This document shows positions 8,497 through 18,375 of a DNA stretch of 64,000 nt, piece by piece (position 1 is the stretch's first letter; each line of letters starts with the position of its first letter). The position numbers and the translations under genes are program-made. Under the pieces are notes generated by a model that saw only the letters and a program-made list of their open reading frames with translations, was not told the origin of the DNA and ran no database searches. Location: assembly GCF_001422665.1 (NCBI RefSeq), contig NZ_LMLU01000005.1, forward strand, positions 62,001 to 126,000, read 5' to 3'. The stretch comes from Arthrobacter sp. Leaf234 (GTDB lineage Bacteria > Actinomycetota > Actinomycetes > Actinomycetales > Micrococcaceae).

Positions 8497-10224
8497 ATGG
8501 ATCTGGCAGCCCGGCCCTGGGTGGCGAGCTACGCACCCGGCGTGCCCCCGACGTTCGATGTTCCCGAGGGCACGCTCACCGACCTGCTCGAGACGTCGGT
8601 GCGCACCTACCGCACGGGGACGGCCCTCGAGTTCTTCGGTGCGGCGACGAGCTACCGCGAGCTGGGCGACGCCGTCGACCGCGCCGCGGCAGGCCTGCGG
8701 GCCCTCGGCATCCGCGCGGGTGACCGGGTGGCCCTGGTACTGCCCAACTGCCCGCAGCACATCATCGCCTTCTACGCCGTCCTGCGCCTCGGGGCGATCG
8801 TCGTCGAACACAACCCGCTCTACACCGACCGCGAGCTGCGCCACCAGTTCGAGGACCACGGTGCCACCGTGGCGATCGTCTGGGACCGGGTGGCACGGCA
8901 GATCCAGCAGCTGCCGGCCGACATCCCGGTGACCGCGCTGGTGACGGTGGACCTCGTCAGCGCCATGCCCGTGTCGCGACGGCTGGCCCTGCGCCTGCCC
9001 ATCCGCCGGGCCCGTGAGGCGCGGAGGGCGCTGACGACGACGGACAGGCCCACCGGTCCCCGGAAGGTCCTCGGCTGGGGCGAACTGCTCCGCCACCGAC
9101 CCCTCCCGCGCAAGCATCCGCGTCCGTCCGCGACGGACACCGCCGTCCTGCAGTACACCAGCGGGACGACCGGGGTGCCCAAGGGGGCCGTCCTGACGCA
9201 CCGGAACCTCCTCGCCAACGCGGCCCAGGGCCGGGCCTGGGTCCCCGGTCTCGAGGCAGGGCGCGAGACGGTCTACGCCGTGCTCCCCATGTTCCATGCG
9301 TACGGGCTCACGCTCTGCCTGACCTTCGCGATGAGCATCGGTGCGAAGCTCGTCCTGTTCCCCCGGTTCGACGTCGACCTCGTCCTGGCCGCAGCGAGAA
9401 AGAGCCCGCCCACCTTCCTGCCCGCCGTCCCGCCCATCTACGAGCGGCTGGCAGCAGGAGCGGCCGCCCGTGGCGCCGACCTGCGCAGCATCCGCTTCGC
9501 GATCTCCGGTGCCATGAACCTCTCCGAGTCCACCGTGGAGACCTGGGAGGCGGCAACCGGCGGCTACCTCATCGAGGGCTACGGACTCACCGAGACCTCC
9601 CCCGTGGCCGCCGGCAACCCGATCGGCCCGACCCGCCGTCCGGGTACCGTCGGCGTACCCTTCCCCGGCACCGACGTGCGCATCGTCGACCCCGACGATC
9701 CCGGCGCCGACCGCGGGCCCGGTGAGGCGGGCGAGCTCCTCCTCCGTGGACCGCAGGTGTTCCAGGGCTACTGGCGCAAACCCGACGAGACGCACGCCGC
9801 GCTCCTCGACGGCGGCTGGTTCCGGACGGGGGACATCGTCCGGATGGACGAGGATTGCTTCATCACGATCGTCGACCGCATCAAGGAGCTCATCATCACG
9901 GGCGGCTTCAATGTCGCCCCCTCCGAGGTGGAGGACGCCCTCCGGGCGCATCCGGACGTCACCGACGCCGCCGTCGTCGGACTGCCCCGCGAGGGCGGCG
10001 GCGAGGACGTGGCCGCCGTCGTCGTGCTCGCCGACGGTGCCGCACTCGACGTCGAGAGCCTTCGCTCCCACTGCCGTGGCGCGCTCGCGGCCTACAAGGT
10101 CCCCCGCACCATCGTGCAGGCCGAGGACCTGCCCCGATCCCTGATCGGCAAGGTCCTCCGGCGCGAGGTGCGCACCCAATTGCTCAACGATGGCCCCCGT
10201 GCCGAAGGAAGTGACAGTCGATGA
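8497..10224 (+). CDS. fadD: Long-chain fatty-acid-CoA ligase (AMP-forming)
   Basis: A 575-aa ANL-superfamily enzyme that activates fatty acids to acyl-CoA through an acyl-AMP intermediate. The P-loop-like A3 motif YTSGTTGVPKGAVLTH is near residue 220, the A5 motif GYGLTETSPVAAGNPIG near 360, the hinge motif DRIKELIITGGFNVAP near 460, and the catalytic lysine motif SLIGKVLRR near 551. ATG 8497 has AGGAAG about 8 bases upstream; the frame runs open much further 5' through the repeat region but without recognisable protein. The stop overlaps the next start (ATGA), indicating translational coupling to the membrane protein downstream. Chain-length specificity is not visible. Confidence 0.92.
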   Translation: MDLAARPWVASYAPGVPPTFDVPEGTLTDLLETSVRTYRTGTALEFFGAATSYRELGDAVDRAAAGLRALGIRAGDRVALVLPNCPQHIIAFYAVLRLGAIVVEHNPLYTDRELRHQFEDHGATVAIVWDRVARQIQQLPADIPVTALVTVDLVSAMPVSRRLALRLPIRRAREARRALTTTDRPTGPRKVLGWGELLRHRPLPRKHPRPSATDTAVLQYTSGTTGVPKGAVLTHRNLLANAAQGRAWVPGLEAGRETVYAVLPMFHAYGLTLCLTFAMSIGAKLVLFPRFDVDLVLAAARKSPPTFLPAVPPIYERLAAGAAARGADLRSIRFAISGAMNLSESTVETWEAATGGYLIEGYGLTETSPVAAGNPIGPTRRPGTVGVPFPGTDVRIVDPDDPGADRGPGEAGELLLRGPQVFQGYWRKPDETHAALLDGGWFRTGDIVRMDEDCFITIVDRIKELIITGGFNVAPSEVEDALRAHPDVTDAAVVGLPREGGGEDVAAVVVLADGAALDVESLRSHCRGALAAYKVPRTIVQAEDLPRSLIGKVLRREVRTQLLNDGPRAEGSDSR

Positions 10225-11750
10225 CCCAGCACACGCAAGCCCGGGCGGGGACGCCCGCCCCGAGAGGTCCGTGGCGCGACAGCCTCGGCAACGCCAGCAT
10301 CCGTGCGGGCCAGGTGCTCATCCTCCTGGTGCTCGCCGTCGTGGCGATCTACGCCCTGATCCAGGTGCGGCTCGTGGTCATCCCGATGCTGCTGGCGCTC
10401 ATCCTGGCCGCCGCGATCGGGCCCTTCGTCAACTGGCTCCGGCGCAAGGGCTGGGGCGCCTCCCTGGCGACGGCCGTCTCCTTCCTGCTGCTCCTGCTGC
10501 TCTTCGGCGGGCTCATCACGGGCATCGTCTTCGCCGTGATGGGTCAGGCCGGTGAGCTCGTCTCCAGTGCCACCGAAGGCTTCGACCAGCTCTACGCCTT
10601 CGCGCAGAACGGCCCCATCCCCATCGACGACGCGCAGATCCAGCAGGCCCGTGACTGGGTGGTGGACTTCGCGACCTCGAGCACCGTCGGCGCGGGTGCC
10701 ATCTCCGGGCTGAGCGCAGCCGGCAACTTCTTCGCCGGGGCGCTGCTCATGGTGGTCATCCTCTTCTTCTTCCTCAAGGACGGCGAGAAGATCTGGGCCT
10801 TCATGCTCCGGGCCTTCAAGGGCCGCCGCCTGGTCAAGGCCCGGCGGGTGGGCTACAGCAGCATGTTGGTCCTCGGCGGCTACGTCCGCGGGACGGCGAT
10901 CGTCGCGCTCGTGGACTCGGTCTTCATCGGGCTGGCCCTGCTGCTCCTCGGGGTACCGCTCGCGCTGCCACTGGCGGCGATCGTCTTCATCGGGGCGTTC
11001 ATCCCGCTGGTCGGGGCAACCCTCGCCGGCGTGCTCGCCGCGCTGATCGCCCTCGTGGCCAATGGGCCGTTCGTGGCCCTCATGGTGATCATCGCGGTGA
11101 TCGTGGTCAACCAGCTCGAGGGCAACTTCCTGCAGCCCGTGGTCATGGGGCGCACCTTGCAGGTGCACGCCCTCGTGATCCTGGTTGCCCTGACGGCCGG
11201 GACCATCCTCGCCGGGATCATCGGCGCGATCCTGTCTGTCCCGGTGGCCGCTGTCGGCTGGGCCGCCATCAAGGCGTGGAACCAGGAGAAGGACGAGAAC
11301 ATCACCGACGAGGAGGTCGAGGAGGCCGAGAAGCTGACCGCCCTCGACGAGACCGGTCATGGCCTGAGTTCCACGCCGAAGGAGGAGCACGCCCGCAAGA
11401 AGGAGGAGGCGGGGATCGCCGTGCACGAGGCGGACGAGAGGCCCGCGACGCATGAGCGCAGGGTCGAGGGTCAGGGCGGCGACGACGAGCCGGAGAGCGG
11501 CATGGCCGGTGATCCGCATGCACCCGCGTCGGGCAGCAGCGCGACCGCGGGTTCGGCCGGGACGCCCGCCGCGACGGCCGCGCGCACGTCGGCCGGCGCA
11601 CCCTCCGCGACCCCGGCCGGTGCCCCTGACGGACGTCCGTCCGGCGCCCCCGACGCGAGCACCCCGACCGGGGAGACCGCGGGCGAAGGCGTCGACGGGC
11701 GGCGCGGGCGGCGCGGTCGCAGGGGAGGCTCGTCGACCCCGACGGGCTGA
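10221..11750 (+). CDS. AI-2E transporter (PerM/UPF0118) family membrane protein
   Basis: A 509-aa polytopic membrane protein. After a short cytoplasmic N-terminus come two helices (VLILLVLAVVAIYAL and VVIPMLLALILAAAI) and further helix pairs. The diagnostic C-terminal motifs are PLVGATLAGVLAALIAL and NQLEGNFLQPVVMGRTLQVHALVI. Family members export small molecules or act as Na+/H+ antiporters; an autoinducer-2 role should not be assumed. From about residue 360 there is an acidic, then Ala/Pro/Gly-rich, probably disordered tail ending in RRGRRGRRGG, unusually long for the family. It overlaps fadD by 4 bases. Confidence 0.88.
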   Translation: MTQHTQARAGTPAPRGPWRDSLGNASIRAGQVLILLVLAVVAIYALIQVRLVVIPMLLALILAAAIGPFVNWLRRKGWGASLATAVSFLLLLLLFGGLITGIVFAVMGQAGELVSSATEGFDQLYAFAQNGPIPIDDAQIQQARDWVVDFATSSTVGAGAISGLSAAGNFFAGALLMVVILFFFLKDGEKIWAFMLRAFKGRRLVKARRVGYSSMLVLGGYVRGTAIVALVDSVFIGLALLLLGVPLALPLAAIVFIGAFIPLVGATLAGVLAALIALVANGPFVALMVIIAVIVVNQLEGNFLQPVVMGRTLQVHALVILVALTAGTILAGIIGAILSVPVAAVGWAAIKAWNQEKDENITDEEVEEAEKLTALDETGHGLSSTPKEEHARKKEEAGIAVHEADERPATHERRVEGQGGDDEPESGMAGDPHAPASGSSATAGSAGTPAATAARTSAGAPSATPAGAPDGRPSGAPDASTPTGETAGEGVDGRRGRRGRRGGSSTPTG

Positions 11751-11792
11751 CAGGCCGCTCCGGCCACGTACCGGATCGTGGTGGATCCACGA

Positions 11793-11834
11793 ACGAGGAA
11801 GGGCTTCCGACCACTGTCGGGAGCCCTTCCTCGT
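11793..11834. terminator. Bidirectional terminator between convergent genes
   Basis: A long stem (ACGAGGAAGGGCT with AGCCCTTCCTCGT, extended by CCGAC/GTCGG) lies between the AI-2E family gene and the convergent sodium symporter gene and can serve both. Confidence 0.75.
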
Positions 11835-11922
11835 CGTCGGGTGCGTGGTGCCCGGCAGGCGACACCGGCACCCGACGGCGTCCGGACGCCACGCTCCCGG
11901 TGCGGGAGCACAGGCGGCGGGG

Positions 11923-13434
11923 TCAACGGACTGGCACGGGGGCGTCCTCCGGCACCTCGCCGGCCACGCGCCGGTCCCAGGCCCCCATCACCCGGGGGTC
12001 CGTCGGCCGGGTCGCGAGGGACACCACTGCGTACACGAGGAGCGAGGCGCCGAGCCCGTAGTAGATCGGGTAGTTCGAGTAGATGCCGTCGTACCGGACC
12101 TCCGCCGTGATCTCCAGATAGGTCATCACCCCGAGGGTGACGAGGGTTCCCGCCGCCATCGACGCTCCCGCGCCGATACCGTTGCCGCGGCGCCACACGA
12201 GTCCGCCGAGGATCGCGACGAGCAGCCCGCCCACGAGGATGTCGTAGGCGATGGTCAGTGCGGCGACGACGTCCTGCACCACCACGGCGAGGGCGATCGT
12301 GACGATCCCCAGCCCGAGGACCCACCAGCGGCTCGAGGCGACGTGGTGCTCCGCCGTCGTACCCTCCCCGGTGGCCCCGCCGTCCGTCGCGCCCCTGCCG
12401 AACCACCCGGCGACGAACGGCACGACGTCGGTGCGCGCGACGGTCGCCGCGGCGATCAGGGCTCCCGACGCCGTCGACATCATCGCGGCGACCGCCGCGG
12501 CGAGCACCAGCCCGCCCACGCCGATCGGCAGGACGTTGAGGGCGACGTCCGCGTAGACGTCGTCGCGCGACTCGATCGCAGGGAGGATGACGCTCGCACT
12601 CATGCCGATGACGGCGCCCGCGACGCCGTAGAGGATGCAGTACACGCCCGCGGCCGAGCCGCCCCAGCGGGCGACCACCGGTGTCCTCGACGTGAACACG
12701 CGCTGCCAGATGTCCTGGCCGATCAGCAGCCCGAGCGTGTAGACCACGAAGTAGGTGATGATGCTCTGCGCGCCGATCCCGGTGATGCTGAAGAACGCCG
12801 CCCCCGCCCGGTCGCGGATGCCGTCGAATCCACCGGCGGCGGCGAGGGAGAAGGGCAGCATGAGGGCGAAGACGCCGATGGTCTTGATGACGAACTGCGC
12901 CATGTCCGCGAGCGTGATGGACCACATCCCGCCGATCGTGGAGTAGATCAGCACGATGGCTCCGCCGACGGCGATGGACAGCGCGCGGTCCCAGCCGAAG
13001 AGGACCACGAAGATGGTGGCGTAGGCGCCGGTGGACGTGGCGCAGAGCATCAGGGTGTAGGCGAGCATGACGATCCCCGAGACGCGCGTGGCACGGTGGC
13101 CGTAGCGCAGGGTGAGCATCTGCGAGACCGTGTAGATCTTCAGCTTCTGGATGGTGGGGGCGAAGAGGAGGCTGAGCAGCAGCACGCCGGTGCCGATCGC
13201 CACGACCAGCCACATGCCGGAGATGCCGTACTGGTAGCCGAGGCCTACGCCCCCGACCGTCGAGGCTCCACCCAGGACGACGGCGGCCATGGTACCGGTG
13301 TAGAGCAGGGGACCGAGGCGGCGGCCCGCCACGAGGTAGTCGCTGGCATCACGCGTCCGGGACTTCCCCCACCAGCCGAATCCGAGCATGGCGACGAGGT
13401 AGGCGACCACGATGGCGATGTTGAGTGCTTGCAT
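11923..13434 (-). CDS. Sodium:solute symporter (SSS family)
   Basis: A 503-aa integral membrane protein of the Na+/solute symporter family (LeuT fold, about 13 helices). It starts MQALNIAIVVAYLVAMLGFGWWGK, followed by DASDYLVAGRRLGPLLYTGTM, the classic SSS N-terminal signature. Helix 3 reads GGASTVGGVGLGYQYG, and the second half contains AVAAMMSTASGALIAAATV, which in the family supplies sodium-site residues. It is divergent from a XRE-cupin regulator gene across a 165-bp region with inverted repeats, so that regulator probably controls it. The substrate is unknown. The nearby ureohydrolase and ThDP enzyme suggest a guanidino compound, polyamine or related organic acid (inference). Confidence 0.9.
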   Translation of the reverse strand: MQALNIAIVVAYLVAMLGFGWWGKSRTRDASDYLVAGRRLGPLLYTGTMAAVVLGGASTVGGVGLGYQYGISGMWLVVAIGTGVLLLSLLFAPTIQKLKIYTVSQMLTLRYGHRATRVSGIVMLAYTLMLCATSTGAYATIFVVLFGWDRALSIAVGGAIVLIYSTIGGMWSITLADMAQFVIKTIGVFALMLPFSLAAAGGFDGIRDRAGAAFFSITGIGAQSIITYFVVYTLGLLIGQDIWQRVFTSRTPVVARWGGSAAGVYCILYGVAGAVIGMSASVILPAIESRDDVYADVALNVLPIGVGGLVLAAAVAAMMSTASGALIAAATVARTDVVPFVAGWFGRGATDGGATGEGTTAEHHVASSRWWVLGLGIVTIALAVVVQDVVAALTIAYDILVGGLLVAILGGLVWRRGNGIGAGASMAAGTLVTLGVMTYLEITAEVRYDGIYSNYPIYYGLGASLLVYAVVSLATRPTDPRVMGAWDRRVAGEVPEDAPVPVR

Positions 13435-13470
13435 GGGAGTCCTTCGACGATCGACCGGGCGGGATGCCTG

Positions 13471-13517
13471 CTGGGCAACCGATGATGCCCAGTAAGCTAC
13501 TCGTGACGCGAGTCACG
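13471..13517. promoter_or_regulatory. Two inverted repeats in the symporter/regulator divergent promoter
   Basis: Repeat 1 (13471-13492) has arms CTGGGCA and TGCCCAG around an 8-base spacer. Repeat 2 (13502-13517) has arms CGTGAC and GTCACG around GCGA. They sit between the divergent SSS and XRE-cupin genes and are candidate binding sites for that regulator. The 8-mer TGGGCAAC of repeat 1 recurs upstream of the ureohydrolase gene at 17332. Confidence 0.55.
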
Positions 13518-13599
13518 CGTCAATCGTCGCAGGACCGTGTGACATCACGATGAGCACCGTGTAACGGCTATGCTCGATCGCCCCGAGGAGAGGACCCGC

Positions 13600-14178
13600 A
13601 TGAAGGCGCTGCCCGTCGAGCCCACCAACGCTCCCGTCGCCATCGGATCCCGTATCAGGGCCGCGCGGCAGGGGCAGCGGATGACGATCGAGCAGGTCGC
13701 GGACGCCACCGGCCTCACCAAGGGATTCCTCAGCCGCGTGGAGCGGGATCTGACCTCGCCCTCGGTCGCCTCCCTCGTGACCCTCTGCCAGGTGCTGTCC
13801 ATCTCGATCGGGGACCTGTTCCTGGTGCCGGAGACGCACCTGACCAGGCTCGACGACGCCCCGCGTATCAGCCTCGGCGGCCAGGGCATCAACGAGCGCC
13901 TCATGACTGCGCGGTCGGAGCGGCGGTTGCAGATGATCCGGGCCGTCGTCGAACCCCGTGGTCGGGGCGAGGACGAGCTCTACTCGGTGGACTGCGAGGT
14001 GGAGACCCTGCACGTGGTCTCGGGGCGGTTCGTCCTCATCTTCCCCAATGAGCGATATGAGCTCGAGGAGGGCGACACCGTGACGTTCCCCGGCCGCGAA
14101 CCGCACTCCTGGCTCAATCCCGGTGACACCGAGGCCGTGGTGCTCTGGACCCTCGTGCCGGCGGCGTCCGGCTCGTAG
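13600..14178 (+). CDS. XRE-family regulator with C-terminal cupin domain
   Basis: A 192-aa regulator. The N-terminal helix-turn-helix reads IGSRIRAARQGQRMTIEQVADATGLTKGFLSRVERD, with PSVASLVTLCQVLSISIGDLF completing the Cro-type fold. The C-terminal cupin barrel (~110-190) holds FPGREPHSWLNPGDTEAVVLW and probably senses a small ligand. PuuR, which controls putrescine catabolism in E. coli, has this architecture. ATG 13600 was preferred over ATG 13570 because GAGGAGAGG stands just upstream. It is divergent from the sodium symporter and faces inverted repeats that are likely its operators. Control of the nearby ureohydrolase operon is inferred from context. Confidence 0.88.
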   Translation: MKALPVEPTNAPVAIGSRIRAARQGQRMTIEQVADATGLTKGFLSRVERDLTSPSVASLVTLCQVLSISIGDLFLVPETHLTRLDDAPRISLGGQGINERLMTARSERRLQMIRAVVEPRGRGEDELYSVDCEVETLHVVSGRFVLIFPNERYELEEGDTVTFPGREPHSWLNPGDTEAVVLWTLVPAASGS

Positions 14179-14183
14179 CGGCC

Positions 14184-16136
14184 TCAGCCGACATGCACCC
14201 AGGGCCGCTTGGTGACATCCGGCTCGGCGCCGCGCAGTACCTCCCGGGTCACCGGGGCGATCTCGCCCTCGCCCGTGAAGAGGAACTTGAAGAGGTTCGC
14301 CACGGGATCGCCCTCCGTCCAGCGGAAGTAGACGTGCGGCATGAGGCCGGTGACGTCGCGGATGTGCAGCATGACGGCGGCGATCGTGTTGGGCACGTTC
14401 GAGCTGTGCACCTCCAGGATGCGGTAGCCATGGCGGACGACGCCGCGCACCCGCAGCTCGGTCTCGAAGTCGGAGGAGTCGTCGACGGTCACCTCGATGA
14501 ACAGGGGCCTGGACGCCACCGGGAAGTGCGATACGGCGCAGGCGTGCTGGAGCTTGTGCCGGTATGCCGCGCTGCTCAGCCGCTTCGGCTCGTGGGCGAT
14601 CAGGAGGATGTCGCCGTCGTCCTGTGCACTCACGAACGAGAGCGCGGCCTCGTCCATCCTGATGCTCGTGGCCCGCAGCTCGAAGGCGCGGCGTGACCGG
14701 GAGACGAACGAGATCACGATGATCCCGAGGATGAAGAACAGGGCGATCTTCAGGCCGTCGGGCCGCTCGATCATGTTCACCGCCGTCGTCAGGACGAAGA
14801 CCACGGTGGCGATGCCGAACCCGAGGGTCAGGCCGCGCTGGTGCTTGCGGTGGGCGGACAGCGTCACGGCCACGGAGGCCGAGGTGATGAGGGCCAGGAC
14901 GCCGGTGGCGTACGCGCCGCCCTGCGCCTCGACGTCGGCCCGGAAGAAGAACGTGACGATGATCGCGATGAGCGTGATGACCAGGACGAGGGGGCGGACG
15001 GCCTTGGCCCAGGCCGGTGCCATCCCGTAGCGCGGCAGGTAGCGCGGGACGAGGTTCAGCAGCCCGGTCATGGCGGAGGCGCCCGCGAACCAGAGGATGC
15101 TGATCGTCGAGATGTCGTAGACGGTGCCGAAGCCGTCGCCGAGGTACAGGTGCGCGAGATAGGCCAGGGCCCTGCCGTTCGCCGGACCGCCCTCCTCGAA
15201 CGCCGCGGCCGGGATGAGCAGGGTCGTGACGAAGCTCGACGCGATGAGGAAGCCGCTCATGATGAGCGCCGCGGATGTGAGGAGCTTGTGTGCGCCGGCG
15301 ATCCGACCGGCCGGGTCCTCCTCCGTGTCGCCGGGCCTGCCGTCGATCTGGGGCATGACGACCACTCCCGTCTCGAAGCCCGAGAGGCCGAGGGCGAGCC
15401 GCGGGAAGATGAGGACGGCCAGGCCGACCATCACCAGCGGGTTGCCGTGCTGGGTGGTGAGCGCCGTCCACCAGTCGGTCACGAGGCCGTCCTGCGCCAT
15501 GATCTGCCCGACCGAGACGACCACGACCACCAGGTTGAGGACGAGGAACACCGCGACGATCGCCACGGCGATACCGATAGCCTCGCGGAAGCCGCGGAGG
15601 AAGACCGCCGAGAGCAGCACGAGGAAGATCACGGTGATGAGGATCTCCTGGCCGTGCAGCCATGAGGGGGCGAACGGGTTCTCGACCAGGTGGGCGCTGG
15701 CATCGGCCGCCGAGAGCGTCATGGTGATGAGGAAGCTCGTCGCCGCGAAGCCGAGCAGCACGAGCACGAAGATCTTGCCGCGCCACTTCGGCAGCAGCTT
15801 CTCGAGCATCGCGATCGACCCCTCCCCGCGGGGGCTCTCCGAGGCGACGCGCTTGTACACGGGCAGGGCGCCGAACAGGGTCACGGCCACGAGGATCAGG
15901 GTGGCCAGGGGGGAGAGGACGCCGGCGGCAGCTGCCGCGATGGCCGGCTGGTACCCGAGGGTCGAGAAGTAGTCGACGCCGGTCAGGCACATCACCTTCC
16001 ACCAGGGCTGCGTGCGCTCCGTCTCGGGTTGGTGCGCGGTGGGCTGGCTCGACTCGTTGAGGAGCCAGCGCTCGAGGTTCTTCCGGCCCTGATCGCGGGT
16101 GCGGGCGGGAGTCTGGAGGTGTACGGATGAGCTCAC
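14184..16136 (-). CDS. APC-superfamily permease (amino acid/polyamine or K+ type)
   Basis: A 650-aa membrane protein with about 12 helices followed by a ~150-residue soluble C-terminal domain. The membrane part begins [23 protein letters not shown] and contains [16 protein letters not shown], a glycine-rich unwound-helix signature of APC transporters. The soluble tail ([38 protein letters not shown]) resembles the cytosolic domain of KUP-like transporters. Substrate could therefore be an amino acid or potassium, and I cannot decide. GTG 16136 is the start; the N-terminal 50 residues are soluble. It converges on the XRE-cupin gene with only 5 bases between the stops. Confidence 0.82.
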   Translation of the reverse strand: MSSSVHLQTPARTRDQGRKNLERWLLNESSQPTAHQPETERTQPWWKVMCLTGVDYFSTLGYQPAIAAAAAGVLSPLATLILVAVTLFGALPVYKRVASESPRGEGSIAMLEKLLPKWRGKIFVLVLLGFAATSFLITMTLSAADASAHLVENPFAPSWLHGQEILITVIFLVLLSAVFLRGFREAIGIAVAIVAVFLVLNLVVVVVSVGQIMAQDGLVTDWWTALTTQHGNPLVMVGLAVLIFPRLALGLSGFETGVVVMPQIDGRPGDTEEDPAGRIAGAHKLLTSAALIMSGFLIASSFVTTLLIPAAAFEEGGPANGRALAYLAHLYLGDGFGTVYDISTISILWFAGASAMTGLLNLVPRYLPRYGMAPAWAKAVRPLVLVITLIAIIVTFFFRADVEAQGGAYATGVLALITSASVAVTLSAHRKHQRGLTLGFGIATVVFVLTTAVNMIERPDGLKIALFFILGIIVISFVSRSRRAFELRATSIRMDEAALSFVSAQDDGDILLIAHEPKRLSSAAYRHKLQHACAVSHFPVASRPLFIEVTVDDSSDFETELRVRGVVRHGYRILEVHSSNVPNTIAAVMLHIRDVTGLMPHVYFRWTEGDPVANLFKFLFTGEGEIAPVTREVLRGAEPDVTKRPWVHVG

Positions 16137-16389
16137 TGCATCACGGTAGGCCCGCGCGGGCGCTCATCGGGGCGTCTTGATGGATCCTTAACGGGTGGGT
16201 CCGGGAGCGGTCGTGCGGTGCGCCGCCCCATCCCCCCGGTGGCAGTCGGGGCCGCACCAGGATCGTCGCCGAACTGGTGCCGTGCGAGGCCCGGGAGGAG
16301 CATCGAGCGGCCGGAGCGGGCCCTAGGGTGGAGTCGACGGACTGCCGCTCGGTGGGGCCGCAGAGCACGACTCACGGGGGACGACAACC

Positions 16390-17235
16390 ATGAAGAACAC
16401 CAGCCTGCTCACGCTTGCGATGACCGCAGCGCTCGGACTCGCGGGGTGCGCGGCGCCCGCCACCGAAGCAGGTCCGGGGACGACGGCGACGGCGACCACC
16501 TCCTCGGCGACGGCGACCACCTCCTCGGCGACCTCGTCCACCCCCTCCGCGGCCTCGTCCGCCCCCTCCGCGGCCTCGTCCGCGTCGCCGGGGCCGTCCG
16601 TGTCGTCCTCGCCGACCCTCCCTGCGGACGGCGGGACCGGGGCTGCCTCCGCCACGGCGGCGCCCGAGGTCGGGCCCTCCCTGGCCGACCCGTCGTCATC
16701 GCTGTTCACGACGTCGGACGGACTGTATTCCTTCATGCTGCCGGCGGGCTGGACCACCACGCCCCTCGAGCCGAGCACCGCCCCCGACTACGGCGTCCCG
16801 CTCGGCAGGACCGCCTACAACATCCTGGATGGCGAGGGCCGGGAGATGGCCGTCTTCGCGGGCGGAGTCCCGGGTGATGGTGCTGCCCTTCCCAGTCCCG
16901 GACACGTGCCGCTCGACGACGAGGAGCTCCCCGCGCTGTCGGCGCAGGTCGACAAGGTCGAGCTTCCGGTGAGCTACGTGTTCGACCACTACCAGGATCC
17001 CGTCACCGGGGAACGGGTGTACCTCGCGCGGTACCATCTCGGCCCCGTCCCCGAGGACGGGCTCTACGGCGTGCCGCTCGGTCTGCTCCCGTTGGGGGAG
17101 AACGGGCTCGTCGTCTTCACCGCCACGTTCGGTACCGATCGCTTCCCCACCCCCGCGGACGCCGAGGCCTGGCTGGGTACGCAGGAGTACGCCGGGCTCC
17201 GCGGGATGTTCACCAGCCTGACCTACAACGGCTGA
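16390..17235 (+). CDS. Putative lipoprotein with low-complexity linker
   Basis: A 281-aa exported protein. The signal peptide is MKNTSLLTLAMTAALGLAGC, with the lipidated cysteine at residue 20. Then follows an Ala/Ser/Thr-rich linker of ~75 residues containing near-perfect short repeats (TTSSAT, SAPSAAS), and a globular domain from SSLFTTSDGLYSFMLPAGWTTTP to the end. A GGGGGA ribosome site stands 7 bases before ATG. No domain name can be assigned. It lies directly upstream of the ureohydrolase promoter region but is probably an independent gene. TAGGGT at 16324 is a possible -10 box. Confidence 0.8.
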   Translation: MKNTSLLTLAMTAALGLAGCAAPATEAGPGTTATATTSSATATTSSATSSTPSAASSAPSAASSASPGPSVSSSPTLPADGGTGAASATAAPEVGPSLADPSSSLFTTSDGLYSFMLPAGWTTTPLEPSTAPDYGVPLGRTAYNILDGEGREMAVFAGGVPGDGAALPSPGHVPLDDEELPALSAQVDKVELPVSYVFDHYQDPVTGERVYLARYHLGPVPEDGLYGVPLGLLPLGENGLVVFTATFGTDRFPTPADAEAWLGTQEYAGLRGMFTSLTYNG

Positions 17236-17308
17236 CCGCACCGGGAGCGGATGCGTGCCCCGATCCGGACCGCACGCCTTGACCGCCTGTGCCGCCCAGC
17301 AATAGCCT

Positions 17309-17339
17309 TATGCAAAACCTTTGATGCATATTGGGCAAC
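17309..17339. promoter_or_regulatory. Inverted repeat and TGGGCAAC box upstream of the ureohydrolase operon
   Basis: TATGCA (17309-17314) and TGCATA (17325-17330) form an inverted repeat of 22 bp overall, followed directly by TGGGCAAC (17332-17339). The same 8-mer lies in the left arm of the symporter-side repeat, and both regions share TGATGC. The stretch is strikingly AT-rich for this genome and ends 34 bases before the chosen start, so it should contain the promoter and a candidate operator for the XRE-cupin regulator. Confidence 0.45.
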
Positions 17340-17373
17340 TCCGCCGAGTGCGGGCCCGGATGGGACGGACACT

Positions 17374-18375
17374 GTGGAAGAACTGCGCGTCACGGGAGGC
17401 GGTCGGCTCGGGCCCATCGACTCCTCCCGCATCCCTCGGTACGCGGGAGCGGCGACCTTCGCCCGCCTGCCCCGGCTCGACCAGGTGGACCGGGCGGACA
17501 TCGCCGTCGTCGGCGTCCCCTTCGACTCCGGTGTCTCGTACCGGCCCGGCGCCCGCTTCGGCGGCAACCACATCCGCGAGGCCTCGCGCCTCCTGCGGCC
17601 CTACAACCCCGCCCTCGACATCTCGCCCTTCGAGCGCGTGCAGGTCGCCGATGCCGGTGACATGGCCGTGAACCCGTTCAACATCGGCGAGGCCATCGAG
17701 ACCGTGCAGCAGAACGCGCTGGACCTCACCGCCGACGGCGCCCGCCTGGTCACGCTGGGCGGCGACCACACCATCGCCCTGCCGCTCCTCAGGGCTGCCG
17801 CGGAGCGCGCGGGTTCGCCCGTGGCCATGCTGCACTTCGACGCCCACCTGGACACCTGGGACACCTACTTCGGGGCGGAGTACACGCACGGTACACCGTT
17901 CCGCCGGGCGGTCGAGGAGGGCATCCTCGACACCGAGGCCATCTCGCACGTCGGCACCCGCGGGCCGCTCTACGGGGTCCGCGACCTCGAGGACGACCGG
18001 CGCTTCGGCTTCGGGATCGTGACCTCCTCGGACGTCTACCGGAAGGGCGTCGACGAGATCGTCGACCAGCTGCGCCAGCGCATCGGGAACCGCCCGCTCT
18101 ACGTGTCCGTGGACATCGACGTCCTCGATCCCGCGCACGCGCCGGGTACGGGCACCCCCGAGGCCGGCGGCATCACGTCGCGGGAACTCCTCGAGATCCT
18201 GCGCGGGCTCCGCGGGTTGAACCTCGTGGGCGCCGACGTCGTCGAGGTGGCCCCTGCCTACGACCACGCCGAACTCACCGGTGTCGCCGCATCCCACGTC
18301 GCCTACGATCTCGTCACCCTCATGGCCGACACCCTGACCCCCGCCACGCCCGCCCCGATTGCCGAGGACCACTGA
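17374..18375 (+). CDS. Ureohydrolase (agmatinase/guanidinobutyrase family)
   Basis: A 333-aa binuclear-manganese ureohydrolase that releases urea from a guanidino substrate. All six metal ligands of the family are visible: His132 (GGDHT), Asp156, His158 and Asp160 ([10 protein letters not shown]), and Asp247 and Asp249 ([14 protein letters not shown]). The substrate loop region [11 protein letters not shown] and the end [13 protein letters not shown] follow the agmatinase branch. GTG 17374 was chosen because GGGACGG precedes it and because an AT-rich promoter/operator lies inside the longer open frame that begins at 17251. It overlaps the ThDP-enzyme gene by one base. Agmatine is the default substrate guess, but 4-guanidinobutyrate fits the neighbour better. 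Confidence 0.88.
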   Translation: MEELRVTGGGRLGPIDSSRIPRYAGAATFARLPRLDQVDRADIAVVGVPFDSGVSYRPGARFGGNHIREASRLLRPYNPALDISPFERVQVADAGDMAVNPFNIGEAIETVQQNALDLTADGARLVTLGGDHTIALPLLRAAAERAGSPVAMLHFDAHLDTWDTYFGAEYTHGTPFRRAVEEGILDTEAISHVGTRGPLYGVRDLEDDRRFGFGIVTSSDVYRKGVDEIVDQLRQRIGNRPLYVSVDIDVLDPAHAPGTGTPEAGGITSRELLEILRGLRGLNLVGADVVEVAPAYDHAELTGVAASHVAYDLVTLMADTLTPATPAPIAEDH

